Shown here one piece after another: positions 42,094 through 50,695 of a stretch of DNA of 64,000 nt. Source of the DNA: Bacteroidota bacterium (GTDB lineage: Bacteria; Bacteroidota; Bacteroidia; Chitinophagales; Chitinophagaceae); the NCBI GenBank assembly GCA_016868775.1, contig VGFT01000005.1:124001-188000 (forward strand), given 5' to 3'. A program made the position numbers and the translations under genes. Numbering within the stretch: the stretch's first letter is position 1; each line of letters opens with the position of its first letter. The notes beneath the pieces were generated by a model that was not told the DNA's origin, searched no databases, and was given only the letters and a program-made list of their open reading frames with translations.

Positions 42094-43440
42094 ATGAGTA
42101 AGCGTGTGATCATTGTCGGAGCTGGATTGGTGGGTTCCTTGTTGGCGATCTATCTGCGAAGAAGGGGCTATGAAGTGAATATCTATGAGCGCCGGGGCGA
42201 TATGCGACAGCAATCCCTAGTAGCGGGTCGCTCGATCAATTTAGCGCTGAGTGACCGGGGCATTCGGGCACTTGAGGAAGTGGGGGCCATGGATCATATT
42301 CGTCCCATTGCCATTCCCATGCACGGACGGCAGATCCATCAGCCGGATGGCAAGGAAGTGTATCAGCCCTATGGAAAAACCGGACAATACATCAATTCGG
42401 TATCCCGAGGCGAACTCAACAAGACCTTGATGACGCTGGCCGAGCAGAGTGGTGCACGGATTCATTTTCAATACCGATGTTTACAGGTCGATTGGTCGGC
42501 CAATCAATTTGTCTTTGAGAAATCAGACGGTTCAGAGGTGCGTGTAGCGGGCGATCTGGTGTTCGCAGCGGATGGTGCTTTTTCTGCAGCCCGGCTGCAA
42601 TATCAATTGCAACACGACCGGTTTCAGTATCAGCAATCTTACATCGATTTTGGATATAAGGAATTGACGATACCAGCCGGTGCGAATGGCCAATTTCAGA
42701 TGGAGCCCAACGCATTGCACATCTGGCCGCGAAAGAATTACATGTTGATCGCTTTGCCCAATCCGGATGGAAGCTTTACGTGTACGCTTTTCTTTCCCTT
42801 TGAAGGCGATCCGTCGTTTTCCAGCTTGCAATCCGATGAGCAGATCCTGAATTTTTTCCATGCTCAATTTTCCGATGCCACGGCGCTCATGCCGGATATT
42901 CTTTCGCAGTACCGCAACAATCCTACGGCTTCGTTGGTAACGGTCAAGTGTTATCCCTGGGTGCTGGAAGATCGGTTTGCCCTTATTGGAGACGCGGCTC
43001 ATGCGATTGTGCCCTTTTTTGGTCAGGGGATGAATTGTGGGTTTGAGGACTGTTTTGTGTTGAATACGTTGATGGAAAAGCATGGATCGGATTGGAAGGC
43101 GTTGCTGCAAGAATACCAGTCATTGCGTAAGCCGGATGGCGATGCGATCGCTGAGTTGGCACTTAATAATTTCTTGGAGATGCGTGATCGGGTAGCCAAT
43201 CCTCGGTTTTTGCTTCAAAAAAAGATCGAAGCAAAAATTCACAGCCAGTATCCCGATCAATGGGTACCGGCTTATGCGCAAGTGACCTTTAGTCCGCACA
43301 TAAGATACTCCGAGGCCTTGGTAAATTCGTTGAAACAGGAGGCGATCATGCAACAACTGATGGCTAGACCCGATATTGAATCCGTTTGGGAAAGTCCGGA
43401 AGTGGAAGCTTGGGTGATCGATAAGCTGCACAAACGGTAA
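42094..43440 (+). CDS. kmo: Kynurenine 3-monooxygenase
   Basis: FAD/NADPH hydroxylase making 3-hydroxykynurenine. The 448-residue product opens with the dinucleotide motif VIIVGAGLVGSLLAIYLRRRGYEVNIYERR and has AGRSINLALSDRGIRAL, a signature of KMO, and the FAD-binding ALIGDAAHAIVPFFGQGMNCGFEDC. The C-terminal 60 residues correspond to the region implicated in substrate binding and membrane association in other KMOs. It lies 6 bases after kynU and ends the operon. Confidence 0.97.
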   Translation: MSKRVIIVGAGLVGSLLAIYLRRRGYEVNIYERRGDMRQQSLVAGRSINLALSDRGIRALEEVGAMDHIRPIAIPMHGRQIHQPDGKEVYQPYGKTGQYINSVSRGELNKTLMTLAEQSGARIHFQYRCLQVDWSANQFVFEKSDGSEVRVAGDLVFAADGAFSAARLQYQLQHDRFQYQQSYIDFGYKELTIPAGANGQFQMEPNALHIWPRKNYMLIALPNPDGSFTCTLFFPFEGDPSFSSLQSDEQILNFFHAQFSDATALMPDILSQYRNNPTASLVTVKCYPWVLEDRFALIGDAAHAIVPFFGQGMNCGFEDCFVLNTLMEKHGSDWKALLQEYQSLRKPDGDAIAELALNNFLEMRDRVANPRFLLQKKIEAKIHSQYPDQWVPAYAQVTFSPHIRYSEALVNSLKQEAIMQQLMARPDIESVWESPEVEAWVIDKLHKR

Positions 43441-43445
43441 ATTTG
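43438..43445 (+). promoter_or_regulatory. -7 box of pyrF overlapping the kmo stop codon
   Basis: TAAATTTG is a full TAnnTTTG match whose first three bases are the kmo stop codon. It ends 4 bases before the pyrF ATG. Confidence 0.5.
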
Positions 43446-43449
43446 TGTC

Positions 43450-44253
43450 ATGAACAGGACCCAGCTCATCGAACAGATCAAGGCCAAGCGGTCTTTTCTA
43501 TGTATTGGGCTGGATACGGACCTCACCGAGATTCCTTCGCATTTGCTCGAGGAGCCGGATCCGATCTTTGCTTTCAATCGCGCCATCATTGAGTCTACCC
43601 GCGATCTCTGTGTTTCCTACAAGATCAACACGGCCTTTTATGAGGCGGAGGGCGAGCGGGGTTGGGTTGCGATGCGCAAAACCTTAGACTTTATTGGACG
43701 CGATCATCTGGTCATTGCAGATGCCAAGCGAGGCGATATTGGAAATACCTCCGAGCAGTATGCCCGTGCATTTTTTGAGACCCTTTCCTTCGATGCCATC
43801 ACGGTAGCGCCTTATATGGGATCCGATAGCATAAAACCTTTTTTGAAGTGGAGGGATAAATGGGCGGTTGTGTTGGGATTAACATCCAACGAAGGAGCAG
43901 CAGATTTTGAACTGCAGCCCTCGGGTGACGAACTGCTGTATGAGCGCGTGCTGCGCACGGCTGCCGGATGGGGCACAAAAGAAAACACGATGTTCGTGAT
44001 CGGTGCCACCCGCGCAGAGGCTTTCGCCAACGTACGCCGGATTCTGCCCGATCATTTTTTACTGGTGCCCGGGGTTGGCGCACAAGGGGGAAGTTTGACC
44101 GAGGTTTATCAGCAGGGAAGCAATCGGGAATTTGGGCTCTTGGTGAATGTAAGCCGTGCGGTGATCTATGCTTCTGCTCAGGCGGATTTTGCCGCAAAAG
44201 CCCGCGCGGCTGCGCTGGTCTACCAACAGGAAATGGCAGTTTTACTCGGATAG
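43450..44253 (+). CDS. pyrF: Orotidine 5'-phosphate decarboxylase
   Basis: Last step of UMP synthesis. The 267-residue product belongs to the longer bacterial type: FLCIGLDTDLTEIP, VSYKINTAFYEAEGERGW and the catalytic LVIADAKRGDIGNTSEQYARAFF (Lys/Asp), and later FLLVPGVGAQGGSL. A TAAATTTG box whose first bases form the kmo stop codon ends 4 bases before the ATG. It may therefore be transcribed apart from the kynurenine genes. Confidence 0.96.
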   Translation: MNRTQLIEQIKAKRSFLCIGLDTDLTEIPSHLLEEPDPIFAFNRAIIESTRDLCVSYKINTAFYEAEGERGWVAMRKTLDFIGRDHLVIADAKRGDIGNTSEQYARAFFETLSFDAITVAPYMGSDSIKPFLKWRDKWAVVLGLTSNEGAADFELQPSGDELLYERVLRTAAGWGTKENTMFVIGATRAEAFANVRRILPDHFLLVPGVGAQGGSLTEVYQQGSNREFGLLVNVSRAVIYASAQADFAAKARAAALVYQQEMAVLLG

Positions 44254-44275
44254 TACAGACTCCCCCGATATCTTG

Positions 44276-44283
44276 TACTTTTG
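44276..44283 (+). promoter_or_regulatory. -7 box of the acyl-CoA dehydrogenase gene
   Basis: TACTTTTG, a full TAnnTTTG match, ends 18 bases before the ATG at 44302, leaving room for a short normal leader. Confidence 0.6.
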
Positions 44284-44301
44284 TGCCTATAAACTGATTA
44301 C

Positions 44302-45486
44302 ATGGCAGCCCGCACCGATCTATTTGTCAGTCCCGATTATTTTGCCGTAGATGAATTGCTCACCGACGAGCAGAAGTTGATCCGGGAGACCGTTCGCGCA
44401 TACGTGAAAAAGGAGATCTCACCGATCATTGAGGACTATGCGCAGCGCGCGGAATTTCCCGAACACATCGTATCTCAATTGGGTGAATTGGGCTGTTTTG
44501 GTCCCACTGTTCCGGCCGAATACGGCGGTGGTGGGTTGGATTACATCTCATATGGGTTAATGATGCAAGAATTGGAACGAGGCGACAGCGGGGTACGCTC
44601 CACCGCTTCTGTACAGGGTTCGTTGGTGATGTTTCCGATCTATGCCTATGGAAGTGAGGAGCAGCGTAAAAAATTTCTTCCCAAGCTGGCCAGCGGGGAA
44701 TGGTTGGGTTGTTTTGGACTCACCGAACCCGATCATGGTTCCGACCCCAGCAGTATGATCACCAACATGCGTGACGCAGGCGATCACGTGATTCTGAATG
44801 GTGCGAAGATTTGGATCAGCAATGCTCCTTTTGCGCAGGTAGCAGTGGTTTGGGCAAAAGATGATTCCGGCGAGATCCGCGGCGTGATCGTGGAGCGGGG
44901 AATGGAAGGATTCACCACACCCACTACCCACGGGAAATGGAGTTTGCGTGCCTCAGCTACCGGCGAATTGGTTTTCGATAATGTAAAAGTTCCCAAGGCA
45001 AACATTTTGCCGAACATAAAAGGATTGAAAGGTCCGTTGAGTTGCCTGACCAAAGCCCGTTTCGGGATCGCTTGGGGTGTGGTGGGTGCAGCAATGGATT
45101 GTTACGATACGGCGTTGCGCTATTCGCAAGAACGCCAGCAATTCGGCAAACCGATTGGCGCGTTTCAATTGCAACAAAAAAAGCTGGCCGAAATGATCAC
45201 CGAGATAACCAAGGCACAGTTATTGAACTGGCGGTTAGGGGTCTTGATGAACGAAGGAAAGGTTACTCCGCAGCAGGTTAGCCTTGCCAAACGAAATTCT
45301 TGTGAGATGGCCACGCAGATTTGTCGCGATGCCCGTCAGGTATTAGGCGGAATGGGGATCACGGGTGAGTATCCGGTGATGCGGCATATGATGAATCTGG
45401 AAAGCGTCATCACCTATGAGGGTACCCACGATATACACCTGCTGATCACCGGTATGGACGTCACCGGCTTCAACGCATTCAAATAA
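44302..45486 (+). CDS. Glutaryl-CoA dehydrogenase-like acyl-CoA dehydrogenase
   Basis: FAD enzyme, probably oxidising and decarboxylating glutaryl-CoA to crotonyl-CoA. The 394-residue product resembles GCDH: ASVQGSLVMFPIYAYGSEEQRKKFLPKLASGEWLGCFGLTEPDHGSDPSSM, LNGAKIWISNAPFA and RFGIAWGVVGAAMDCYDTALRYSQERQQFGKPI. The catalytic Glu is in TYEGTHDIH (about residue 373). Its place beside the kynurenine cluster suggests a role in tryptophan or lysine carbon flow. No glutaryl-CoA-forming dehydrogenase is in the window. Confidence 0.88.
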   Translation: MAARTDLFVSPDYFAVDELLTDEQKLIRETVRAYVKKEISPIIEDYAQRAEFPEHIVSQLGELGCFGPTVPAEYGGGGLDYISYGLMMQELERGDSGVRSTASVQGSLVMFPIYAYGSEEQRKKFLPKLASGEWLGCFGLTEPDHGSDPSSMITNMRDAGDHVILNGAKIWISNAPFAQVAVVWAKDDSGEIRGVIVERGMEGFTTPTTHGKWSLRASATGELVFDNVKVPKANILPNIKGLKGPLSCLTKARFGIAWGVVGAAMDCYDTALRYSQERQQFGKPIGAFQLQQKKLAEMITEITKAQLLNWRLGVLMNEGKVTPQQVSLAKRNSCEMATQICRDARQVLGGMGITGEYPVMRHMMNLESVITYEGTHDIHLLITGMDVTGFNAFK

Positions 45487-45489
45487 TCC

Positions 45490-46014
45490 ATGGTCGAATA
45501 TCCCGATAAGATTTTTCTGATCGGTTTTATGGGCGTGGGAAAATCTCACTGGGGAAGGCTTTTGTCCACGCAGTTGGGCTATGCCTTCATCGATCTGGAT
45601 GAGGAGATCTCCCGGATGGCTGGGGGCAGAACCATCACAGAAATTTTTGAGGAGGAGGGAGAGGAATTTTTTCGTCGCCTGGAGGCAAATTGCCTGGATC
45701 AATTTATCGCTACCGATCAGCAAGGGGTCATGGCTTGTGGCGGTGGCACTCCTTGTTTTCTGAACAATCTGGGTCGGATGAAGAAGGCTGGCAGAGTGAT
45801 CTGGTTACAGGCGACCGCGGAGGAGCTGTTGCCCCGTCTGTTGGCGGAGCGTGATAAAAGACCCTTGATCCGGGAACTTTCTGAGGTGGAGTTGACGCAT
45901 TACATCACCAAGAAAATGGGGGATCGCCAACTGTTTTATCGAGCGGCGGATCTTGCGGTAGCCGAATCTGCATTGACTGAGAAAAATTTGACTCAATCCC
46001 TTTTCTATGAATAA
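45490..46014 (+). CDS. aroK: Shikimate kinase
   Basis: Phosphorylates shikimate in aromatic amino acid synthesis. The 174-residue product has Walker A FLIGFMGVGKSHWGRLL (residues 8-24), IDLDEEI, the substrate motif EEFFRRLE, ACGGGTPCF and the lid region AERDKRPLIREL. It starts 3 bases after the acyl-CoA dehydrogenase and overlaps the next gene by 8 bases. Confidence 0.96.
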   Translation: MVEYPDKIFLIGFMGVGKSHWGRLLSTQLGYAFIDLDEEISRMAGGRTITEIFEEEGEEFFRRLEANCLDQFIATDQQGVMACGGGTPCFLNNLGRMKKAGRVIWLQATAEELLPRLLAERDKRPLIRELSEVELTHYITKKMGDRQLFYRAADLAVAESALTEKNLTQSLFYE

Positions 46015-46408
46015 ACGGATGGTTTACGGAGCTTGTTTTTCCATCGCAATTTCTATTGCTTTGGGTGCATTTGGTGCACATGGATTGCGAAAACTCACGC
46101 TATCCGAAGACATTCTGCGCGGTTTTCAGACAGGAGTCGATTATCAACTCTTCCATTCCGGCGCCTTCTTTGTTTTGGGTCTCTGGGGGGCTCGCTGGAT
46201 CGATCGTTCGTCGATGCGCGTAGCGCTGCTGTTTTTATTGGTTGGAATCTGTTTATTTTCCGGCTCTTTGTATCTGTTAACCGCTTGCCGGATCTGGGGC
46301 TGGCCATCTGCATGGGTAGGACCCATAACGCCCCTTGGCGGAACCTTGCTCATCTTAGGCTGGGCCTGGTTGGGCTATGCGCTCGTGAAAGGTGAACGCG
46401 CAAACTGA
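46007..46408 (+). CDS. DUF423 membrane protein
   Basis: A 133-residue integral membrane protein with about four hydrophobic segments. DUF423 traits are ALGAFGAHGLRKLTLSEDILRGFQTGVDYQLFHSGAFFVLGLWG near the N-terminus and FSGSLYLLTACRIWGWPSAWVGPITPLGGTLLILGWAWLGYALVK at the end. Function unknown. It overlaps aroK by 8 bases and lies 14 bases before ftsK. Confidence 0.88.
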   Translation: MNKRMVYGACFSIAISIALGAFGAHGLRKLTLSEDILRGFQTGVDYQLFHSGAFFVLGLWGARWIDRSSMRVALLFLLVGICLFSGSLYLLTACRIWGWPSAWVGPITPLGGTLLILGWAWLGYALVKGERAN

Positions 46409-46409
46409 T

Positions 46410-46417
46410 TATCTTTG
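46410..46417 (+). promoter_or_regulatory. -7 box of ftsK
   Basis: TATCTTTG, a full match, ends 5 bases before the ftsK ATG at 46423. The next in-frame ATG lies 35 codons later, so a leaderless start is the simplest reading. Confidence 0.6.
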
Positions 46418-46422
46418 TTTGG

Positions 46423-49023
46423 ATGGCCAAATCCTCGAAAAACAAGACCAAAAAATCTGCTCAAGCCAGCCAACCCAAATCGGGTTTTGCCTCTGAGAGA
46501 GAGGAATCGATCGATCTAAAAGCCTTGATGTGCGATGAGCGTACGTGGAAGATCGTAGGGATTATAATGGTTTTCTCCTCTTTGTTCTTATTCGTCTCCT
46601 TTCTCTCTTACCTATCCAATTGGAAAAACGACTCCTCGGTCGTGAGCTTAGGATCGAGTGCCTTTTGGGGTAATCATACCGTTCAAAATGCAGCCGGGAT
46701 CTTGGGGGCCTTGACCGCTGCTTTTTTCATTGAGGATTGTTTTGGATTCGCCTCCTTTCTCATTTGTACCTTTTTTTTCGTCGTGGGCGTGAACTTGTTA
46801 TTTCGTCGACGGGTCTTCTCGATCTGGCGAAATGTAAAGTATGTGACCATCGGCATGCTCGTTTTCTCGGTGATTCTTTCCTTTTTGTTTCCGGAGAGTA
46901 AACCCTTTGGCGGGGGAGAGGTGGGACTCCTCATTAACCAGAAAATGGACCAGTCCATCGGAAAGATCGGAACCGGTGCCGTATTGTTCCTTTCTCTTGC
47001 CGGGTATTTGATCTGGCAATTCAATCCCAAGCTGACCTGGCCGACCCGAAAAGATGAGCATGAAGAGACGGCTGAGGAACTGGAAGACGCGGGGACGACA
47101 GAAATTCCCTCTGAACCTACACCTCCGGTGGGTGCTGCAGTTGCTGGAATGACCGTAAATGAATTGTACGCCAATGGTCCAACCGATACATCCACTTCTG
47201 ATGCTGAGGCCCCGGTTGTGGTTGAATTCCCGTTGGAGGAAGAGCCTGCAATACCGATGGAGTTGATCGAAAAAGCACCGGAGCCTTCTGTGGAATTACC
47301 AAAGGAAGAAGAGACTACACCCATTCCATTGAATCCTCATGTGGCGGTGTCCATGCCCTCCACCGGAGTAACCGGCTTACAGCATGTATTAACGACTGGA
47401 CAACCGCTACCGCTTGACCCGGTGCCGGCGGACGTTGGGGACCAAGAGTTAGCACTAGAGATTAAGACAGCCCCTGATCCAATCGATCATCTCGAGGAGT
47501 CTTCTTCAGATGACCTTACTCCTTATGAACCCACCCTTGATCTGCGTGATTTCAAATACCCAACGCTGGATTTACTCGAACAGCACGGCAGCGAGAAAAT
47601 CATTCAGGACAACAACGAACTGGAGAATAATAAAAATCAGATCATTGCTACCTTACGGAATTATTCCATCGAGATTCAAAAGATCAGTGCTACGGTTGGT
47701 CCAACCGTGACCCTTTACGAGATTGTACCGGCGGCAGGTGTGCGTATCTCTAAGATCAAAAATTTGGAGGACGATATTGCATTAAGTTTAGCGGCTTTGG
47801 GAATCCGGATCATCGCCCCCATTCCCGGCAAAGGAACCATCGGTATTGAAGTTCCCAACGTTAAAAAGACCGTGGTAAGCATGAAAACCCTGCTTAGCAG
47901 CGATCGTTTTCAGAATAGTCCTTTTAGTTTGCCCATCGCAATCGGTAAGCGAATCGACAATGAGAATTTTATCGTTGACTTGGCCTCCATGCCTCACCTG
48001 CTGATGGCAGGGGCAACCGGACAAGGAAAATCGGTGGGACTGAATGCGATCTTGGTGTCTTTGTTGTACAAGAAGCATCCCTCTCAGCTCAAATTCGTGC
48101 TAATCGACCCCAAGAAGGTGGAGTTGAGTATTTATCGCCAGATTGAGCGGCATTTCCTGGCCAAGCTGCCGGGAGAAGAGGACGCCATAATTACGGATAC
48201 CAAAAAGGTCGTTTATACCTTAAATGCCTTGTGTATCGAAATGGATAATCGGTATGATCTTCTAAAAGAGGCGGGCGCCCGTAACATCAAAGAGTATAAT
48301 GAAAAATTCATTAAACGAAAGCTCAATCCGCAAAAAGGACATCAGTATCTGCCTTTTATTGTTTTGGTGATCGATGAATTTGCTGACCTGATCATGACCG
48401 CGGGAAAGGAAGTGGAGATGCCCATTGCTCGTTTGGCTCAATTGGCGCGGGCTATTGGCATTCACTTGATCATTGCTACCCAACGCCCATCGGTGAATAT
48501 AATTATCGGAACCATCAAGGCGAATTTTCCGGCTCGAATTGCTTTTAAAGTATCCAGTAAGATCGATTCCCGTACCATTCTAGACACGGGCGGCGCCGAG
48601 CAATTGATTGGAAAAGGGGATATGTTGATATCCTACAATGGGGAGCTAACACGTTTGCAATGTGCCTTTGTTGATACCCCTGAGGTTGAAAAAGTGGTGG
48701 AATACATAGGGGATCAAAGAGGGTATCCGCAGGCTTTTCTTTTGCCCGAATACATCGATGAAAAGGAAGCGGAGGGGAGGGATTTCAATTCTTCGGAAAA
48801 GGATCCGCTCTTTGAGGATGCTGCCCGCTTAATCGTACAATATCAGATGGGTTCCACCTCGCTGTTACAGCGTCGTATGAAATTGGGGTACAATCGTGCA
48901 GGTAGGTTGATGGATCAACTGGAGGCTGCAGGAGTGGTTGGTCCCAGTGTAGGCAGCAAGGCCCGTGAGGTATTGATTCGTACCGAAGCTGAGTTGCAAC
49001 AGCATTTGGATCAGATCGGTTAA
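46423..49023 (+). CDS. ftsK: DNA translocase FtsK
   Basis: Septal DNA pump that resolves chromosomes at division. The 866-residue product has an N-terminal membrane domain with about four hydrophobic segments (residues 45-195), an acidic Pro/Glu/Thr-rich linker (about 205-385) and the motor. The motor has Walker A GATGQGKS at 530-537, FVLIDPKKVELSIY, LVIDEFADLIM (Walker B) and IGIHLIIATQRPSVNIIIGTIKANFPARIAFKV. The gamma winged helix for DNA guidance follows (STSLLQRRMKLGYNRAGRLMDQLEAAGVVGP). Confidence 0.98.
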   Translation: MAKSSKNKTKKSAQASQPKSGFASEREESIDLKALMCDERTWKIVGIIMVFSSLFLFVSFLSYLSNWKNDSSVVSLGSSAFWGNHTVQNAAGILGALTAAFFIEDCFGFASFLICTFFFVVGVNLLFRRRVFSIWRNVKYVTIGMLVFSVILSFLFPESKPFGGGEVGLLINQKMDQSIGKIGTGAVLFLSLAGYLIWQFNPKLTWPTRKDEHEETAEELEDAGTTEIPSEPTPPVGAAVAGMTVNELYANGPTDTSTSDAEAPVVVEFPLEEEPAIPMELIEKAPEPSVELPKEEETTPIPLNPHVAVSMPSTGVTGLQHVLTTGQPLPLDPVPADVGDQELALEIKTAPDPIDHLEESSSDDLTPYEPTLDLRDFKYPTLDLLEQHGSEKIIQDNNELENNKNQIIATLRNYSIEIQKISATVGPTVTLYEIVPAAGVRISKIKNLEDDIALSLAALGIRIIAPIPGKGTIGIEVPNVKKTVVSMKTLLSSDRFQNSPFSLPIAIGKRIDNENFIVDLASMPHLLMAGATGQGKSVGLNAILVSLLYKKHPSQLKFVLIDPKKVELSIYRQIERHFLAKLPGEEDAIITDTKKVVYTLNALCIEMDNRYDLLKEAGARNIKEYNEKFIKRKLNPQKGHQYLPFIVLVIDEFADLIMTAGKEVEMPIARLAQLARAIGIHLIIATQRPSVNIIIGTIKANFPARIAFKVSSKIDSRTILDTGGAEQLIGKGDMLISYNGELTRLQCAFVDTPEVEKVVEYIGDQRGYPQAFLLPEYIDEKEAEGRDFNSSEKDPLFEDAARLIVQYQMGSTSLLQRRMKLGYNRAGRLMDQLEAAGVVGPSVGSKAREVLIRTEAELQQHLDQIG

Positions 49024-49097
49024 CGTTATCTTATTGTTAATTAGCCCCTGCCGGGAAAGCCAGCTGTCCATTTTTTCCCTCGTATACATGTGAGGCA

Positions 49098-49105
49098 TAT
49101 CTTTG
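49098..49105 (+). promoter_or_regulatory. -7 box of the LolA-like gene
   Basis: TATCTTTG, a full match, ends 4 bases before the ATG at 49110, again leaving almost no 5' leader. Confidence 0.55.
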
Positions 49106-49109
49106 CACC

Positions 49110-49769
49110 ATGAAGAAATCGATGCTCTTTTGTTTCTCTTTCATTGTCAGCCTGTTGGCTTGGTCTCAGGATAATGTGACCAAAAATGACCCTGCGGCTA
49201 CCAAGATTTTGAATGGGGTAAGTACCAAATTCAAGACTTACAAAAACGTCCAGGCCAATTTTTCGTACAAAGTTGAAAATGCCGCCGGCAAAGCGCTTTC
49301 CAACCAATCGGGAACCATTCTGATAAAAGGGACCAGTTATAAATTGAATTTTAATGGACTGGAAGTTTTTTGTGATGGAAAAACCGTTTGGAACTATGAT
49401 AAGGCTGCCAAAGAGGTAACCATTACCAATTTGGATGCTTCAAGTGGCACCATTACTCCCCAAAAGCTTTTCTCTGATTTTTATGATAAAGACTTTTTTT
49501 CGCTTCTTAAGGGGGAGAGTAAAGTGGGGACAAAAGTGATCCAAGATATTCAAATGACGCCGGTCGATAAGACCAAGACGTTCCATTCCGTTTACTTACA
49601 AGTTGACAAAGCGGCGCAATCTATCTACAGTACCAAGGTTATGGAGAAAAACGGAAATCGGTTTACCTATACGGTTAATTCAATGAAAACCGATGTGGCG
49701 GTGACAGACGGTCAGTTTGTTTTCGATCCCAAGAAGTATCCGGGTGTAACGGTCGAGGATTTAAGATAA
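49110..49769 (+). CDS. lolA: LolA-like outer-membrane lipoprotein carrier protein
   Basis: Periplasmic chaperone that ferries lipoproteins to the outer membrane. The 219-residue product has a signal peptide (MKKSMLFCFSFIVSLLAWSQ) and a LolA beta-cage pattern: FKTYKNVQANFSYKVENAAGKALSNQSGTILIKGTSYKLNFNGLEVFCDGKTVWNYDKAAKEVTI, then TPQKLFSDFYDKDFF. It is only moderately like proteobacterial LolA but typical of Bacteroidota. Downstream of ftsK, as in many related genomes. Confidence 0.88.
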   Translation: MKKSMLFCFSFIVSLLAWSQDNVTKNDPAATKILNGVSTKFKTYKNVQANFSYKVENAAGKALSNQSGTILIKGTSYKLNFNGLEVFCDGKTVWNYDKAAKEVTITNLDASSGTITPQKLFSDFYDKDFFSLLKGESKVGTKVIQDIQMTPVDKTKTFHSVYLQVDKAAQSIYSTKVMEKNGNRFTYTVNSMKTDVAVTDGQFVFDPKKYPGVTVEDLR

Positions 49770-49788
49770 AATCTCCTGATTCATATTC

Positions 49789-49812
49789 AAGGGCCTGCAG
49801 GGGCCCTTTTTT
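49789..49812 (+). terminator. Rho-independent terminator after lolA
   Basis: Stem AAGGGCC (49789-49795) and GGCCCTT (49802-49808) with a six-base loop, followed by T residues to 49812. It lies at the end of the convergent kdsA gene; the reverse direction lacks a clear U-tract. Confidence 0.85.
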
Positions 49813-50635
49813 ATTGCAGTATAGCGTTTCGGACCGCAATTGATTTACGAAGTAATTGCTCCAGATTATGGAGAGGAAGCATGTTGGCTCCGTCACTTTT
49901 TGCCGCTGCAGGGTTAGGATGTGTTTCAATGAAAAGTCCATCGGCGCCAGCTGCCAAAGCGGCCAATGCGATGGTTTCAATCATATCGGGCCGCCCTCCT
50001 GTTATACCGGCAGCCTGGTTTGGTTGCTGTAACGAGTGTGTTACATCCATTACTACGGGTGCTTCGGTTTGCTGCATCCAGGGGATATTACGCATGTCAA
50101 CCACCAGATCTTGGTAGCCAAAGGTGGTACCGCGTTCAGTGAGTATTACTTTGTCGTTGCCTGCCTGAAACACCTTATCTAAGGCAAATTGCATAGCGGG
50201 TCCGCTCAGAAATTGTCCTTTTTTAATATTGATGATCTTTCCTGTTTTAGCGGCGGCAACTAACAAATCAGACTGTCGGCACAAGAAAGCCGGAATTTGT
50301 AACACATCGGCAAATTCGGCAGCCCGAGCCGCTTCTTCCGGGGTATGGATATCGGTGACCACCGGCAAATTAAGTTCGTGTCTGACTTGCTGAAGAATTT
50401 CACCTGCTGCGGCATCCCCAAGACCGGTAAAGGAAGCGGCACTGCTCCGGTTGGCCTTCCGATAGGATGCTTTGAATACGTAGGGAATCCCCAGGCGTTC
50501 ACAGATCTCTTTTACGGCCACAGCCACTTGCCATACACCCTCGCGGCTTTCCACTACACAGGGGCCCGCCAGCAGAAAAAAAGAGCCCGGCTGGTAAGAT
50601 TGTCCGTTGAACAGTGGCTTTAGAAAATCCTTCAT
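49811..50635 (-). CDS. kdsA: 3-deoxy-8-phosphooctulonate (KDO-8-P) synthase
   Basis: Condenses PEP and arabinose 5-phosphate for lipopolysaccharide inner core. The 274-residue product shows FLLAGPCVVESREG, FKASYRKANRSSAASFTGLG, VVTDIHTPEEA, LQIPAFLCRQSDLLVAAAKTGKIINIKKGQFL, ILTERGTTFGYQDLVVDMRNIP and FIETHPNP. The cysteine in AGPCVVES marks the metal-dependent class (Aquifex-like) rather than the Asn-containing E. coli type. A TATTTTTG box ends 4 bases before the ATG. Confidence 0.97.
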   Translation of the reverse strand: MKDFLKPLFNGQSYQPGSFFLLAGPCVVESREGVWQVAVAVKEICERLGIPYVFKASYRKANRSSAASFTGLGDAAAGEILQQVRHELNLPVVTDIHTPEEAARAAEFADVLQIPAFLCRQSDLLVAAAKTGKIINIKKGQFLSGPAMQFALDKVFQAGNDKVILTERGTTFGYQDLVVDMRNIPWMQQTEAPVVMDVTHSLQQPNQAAGITGGRPDMIETIALAALAAGADGLFIETHPNPAAAKSDGANMLPLHNLEQLLRKSIAVRNAILQ

Positions 50636-50639
50636 GCTC

Positions 50640-50647
50640 CAAAAATA
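50640..50647 (-). promoter_or_regulatory. -7 box of kdsA
   Basis: Minus strand TATTTTTG, a full match, ends 4 bases before the kdsA ATG at 50635. The promoter region is shared with the divergent threonine dehydrogenase gene. Confidence 0.55.
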
Positions 50648-50670
50648 ACCCGAAATTCCCCCTCAATCCA

Positions 50671-50678
50671 CATCTTTG
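50671..50678 (+). promoter_or_regulatory. Near-consensus -7 box of the threonine dehydrogenase gene
   Basis: CATCTTTG has one mismatch to TAnnTTTG and ends 17 bases before the ATG at 50696. Confidence 0.45.
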
Positions 50679-50695
50679 CAAAGAAACCAACGGCC

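Noticed and set aside
46683-47324. 213-codon minus-strand frame in ftsK
   Set aside because: Low-complexity Ser/Thr-rich shadow of the acidic FtsK linker and membrane region.
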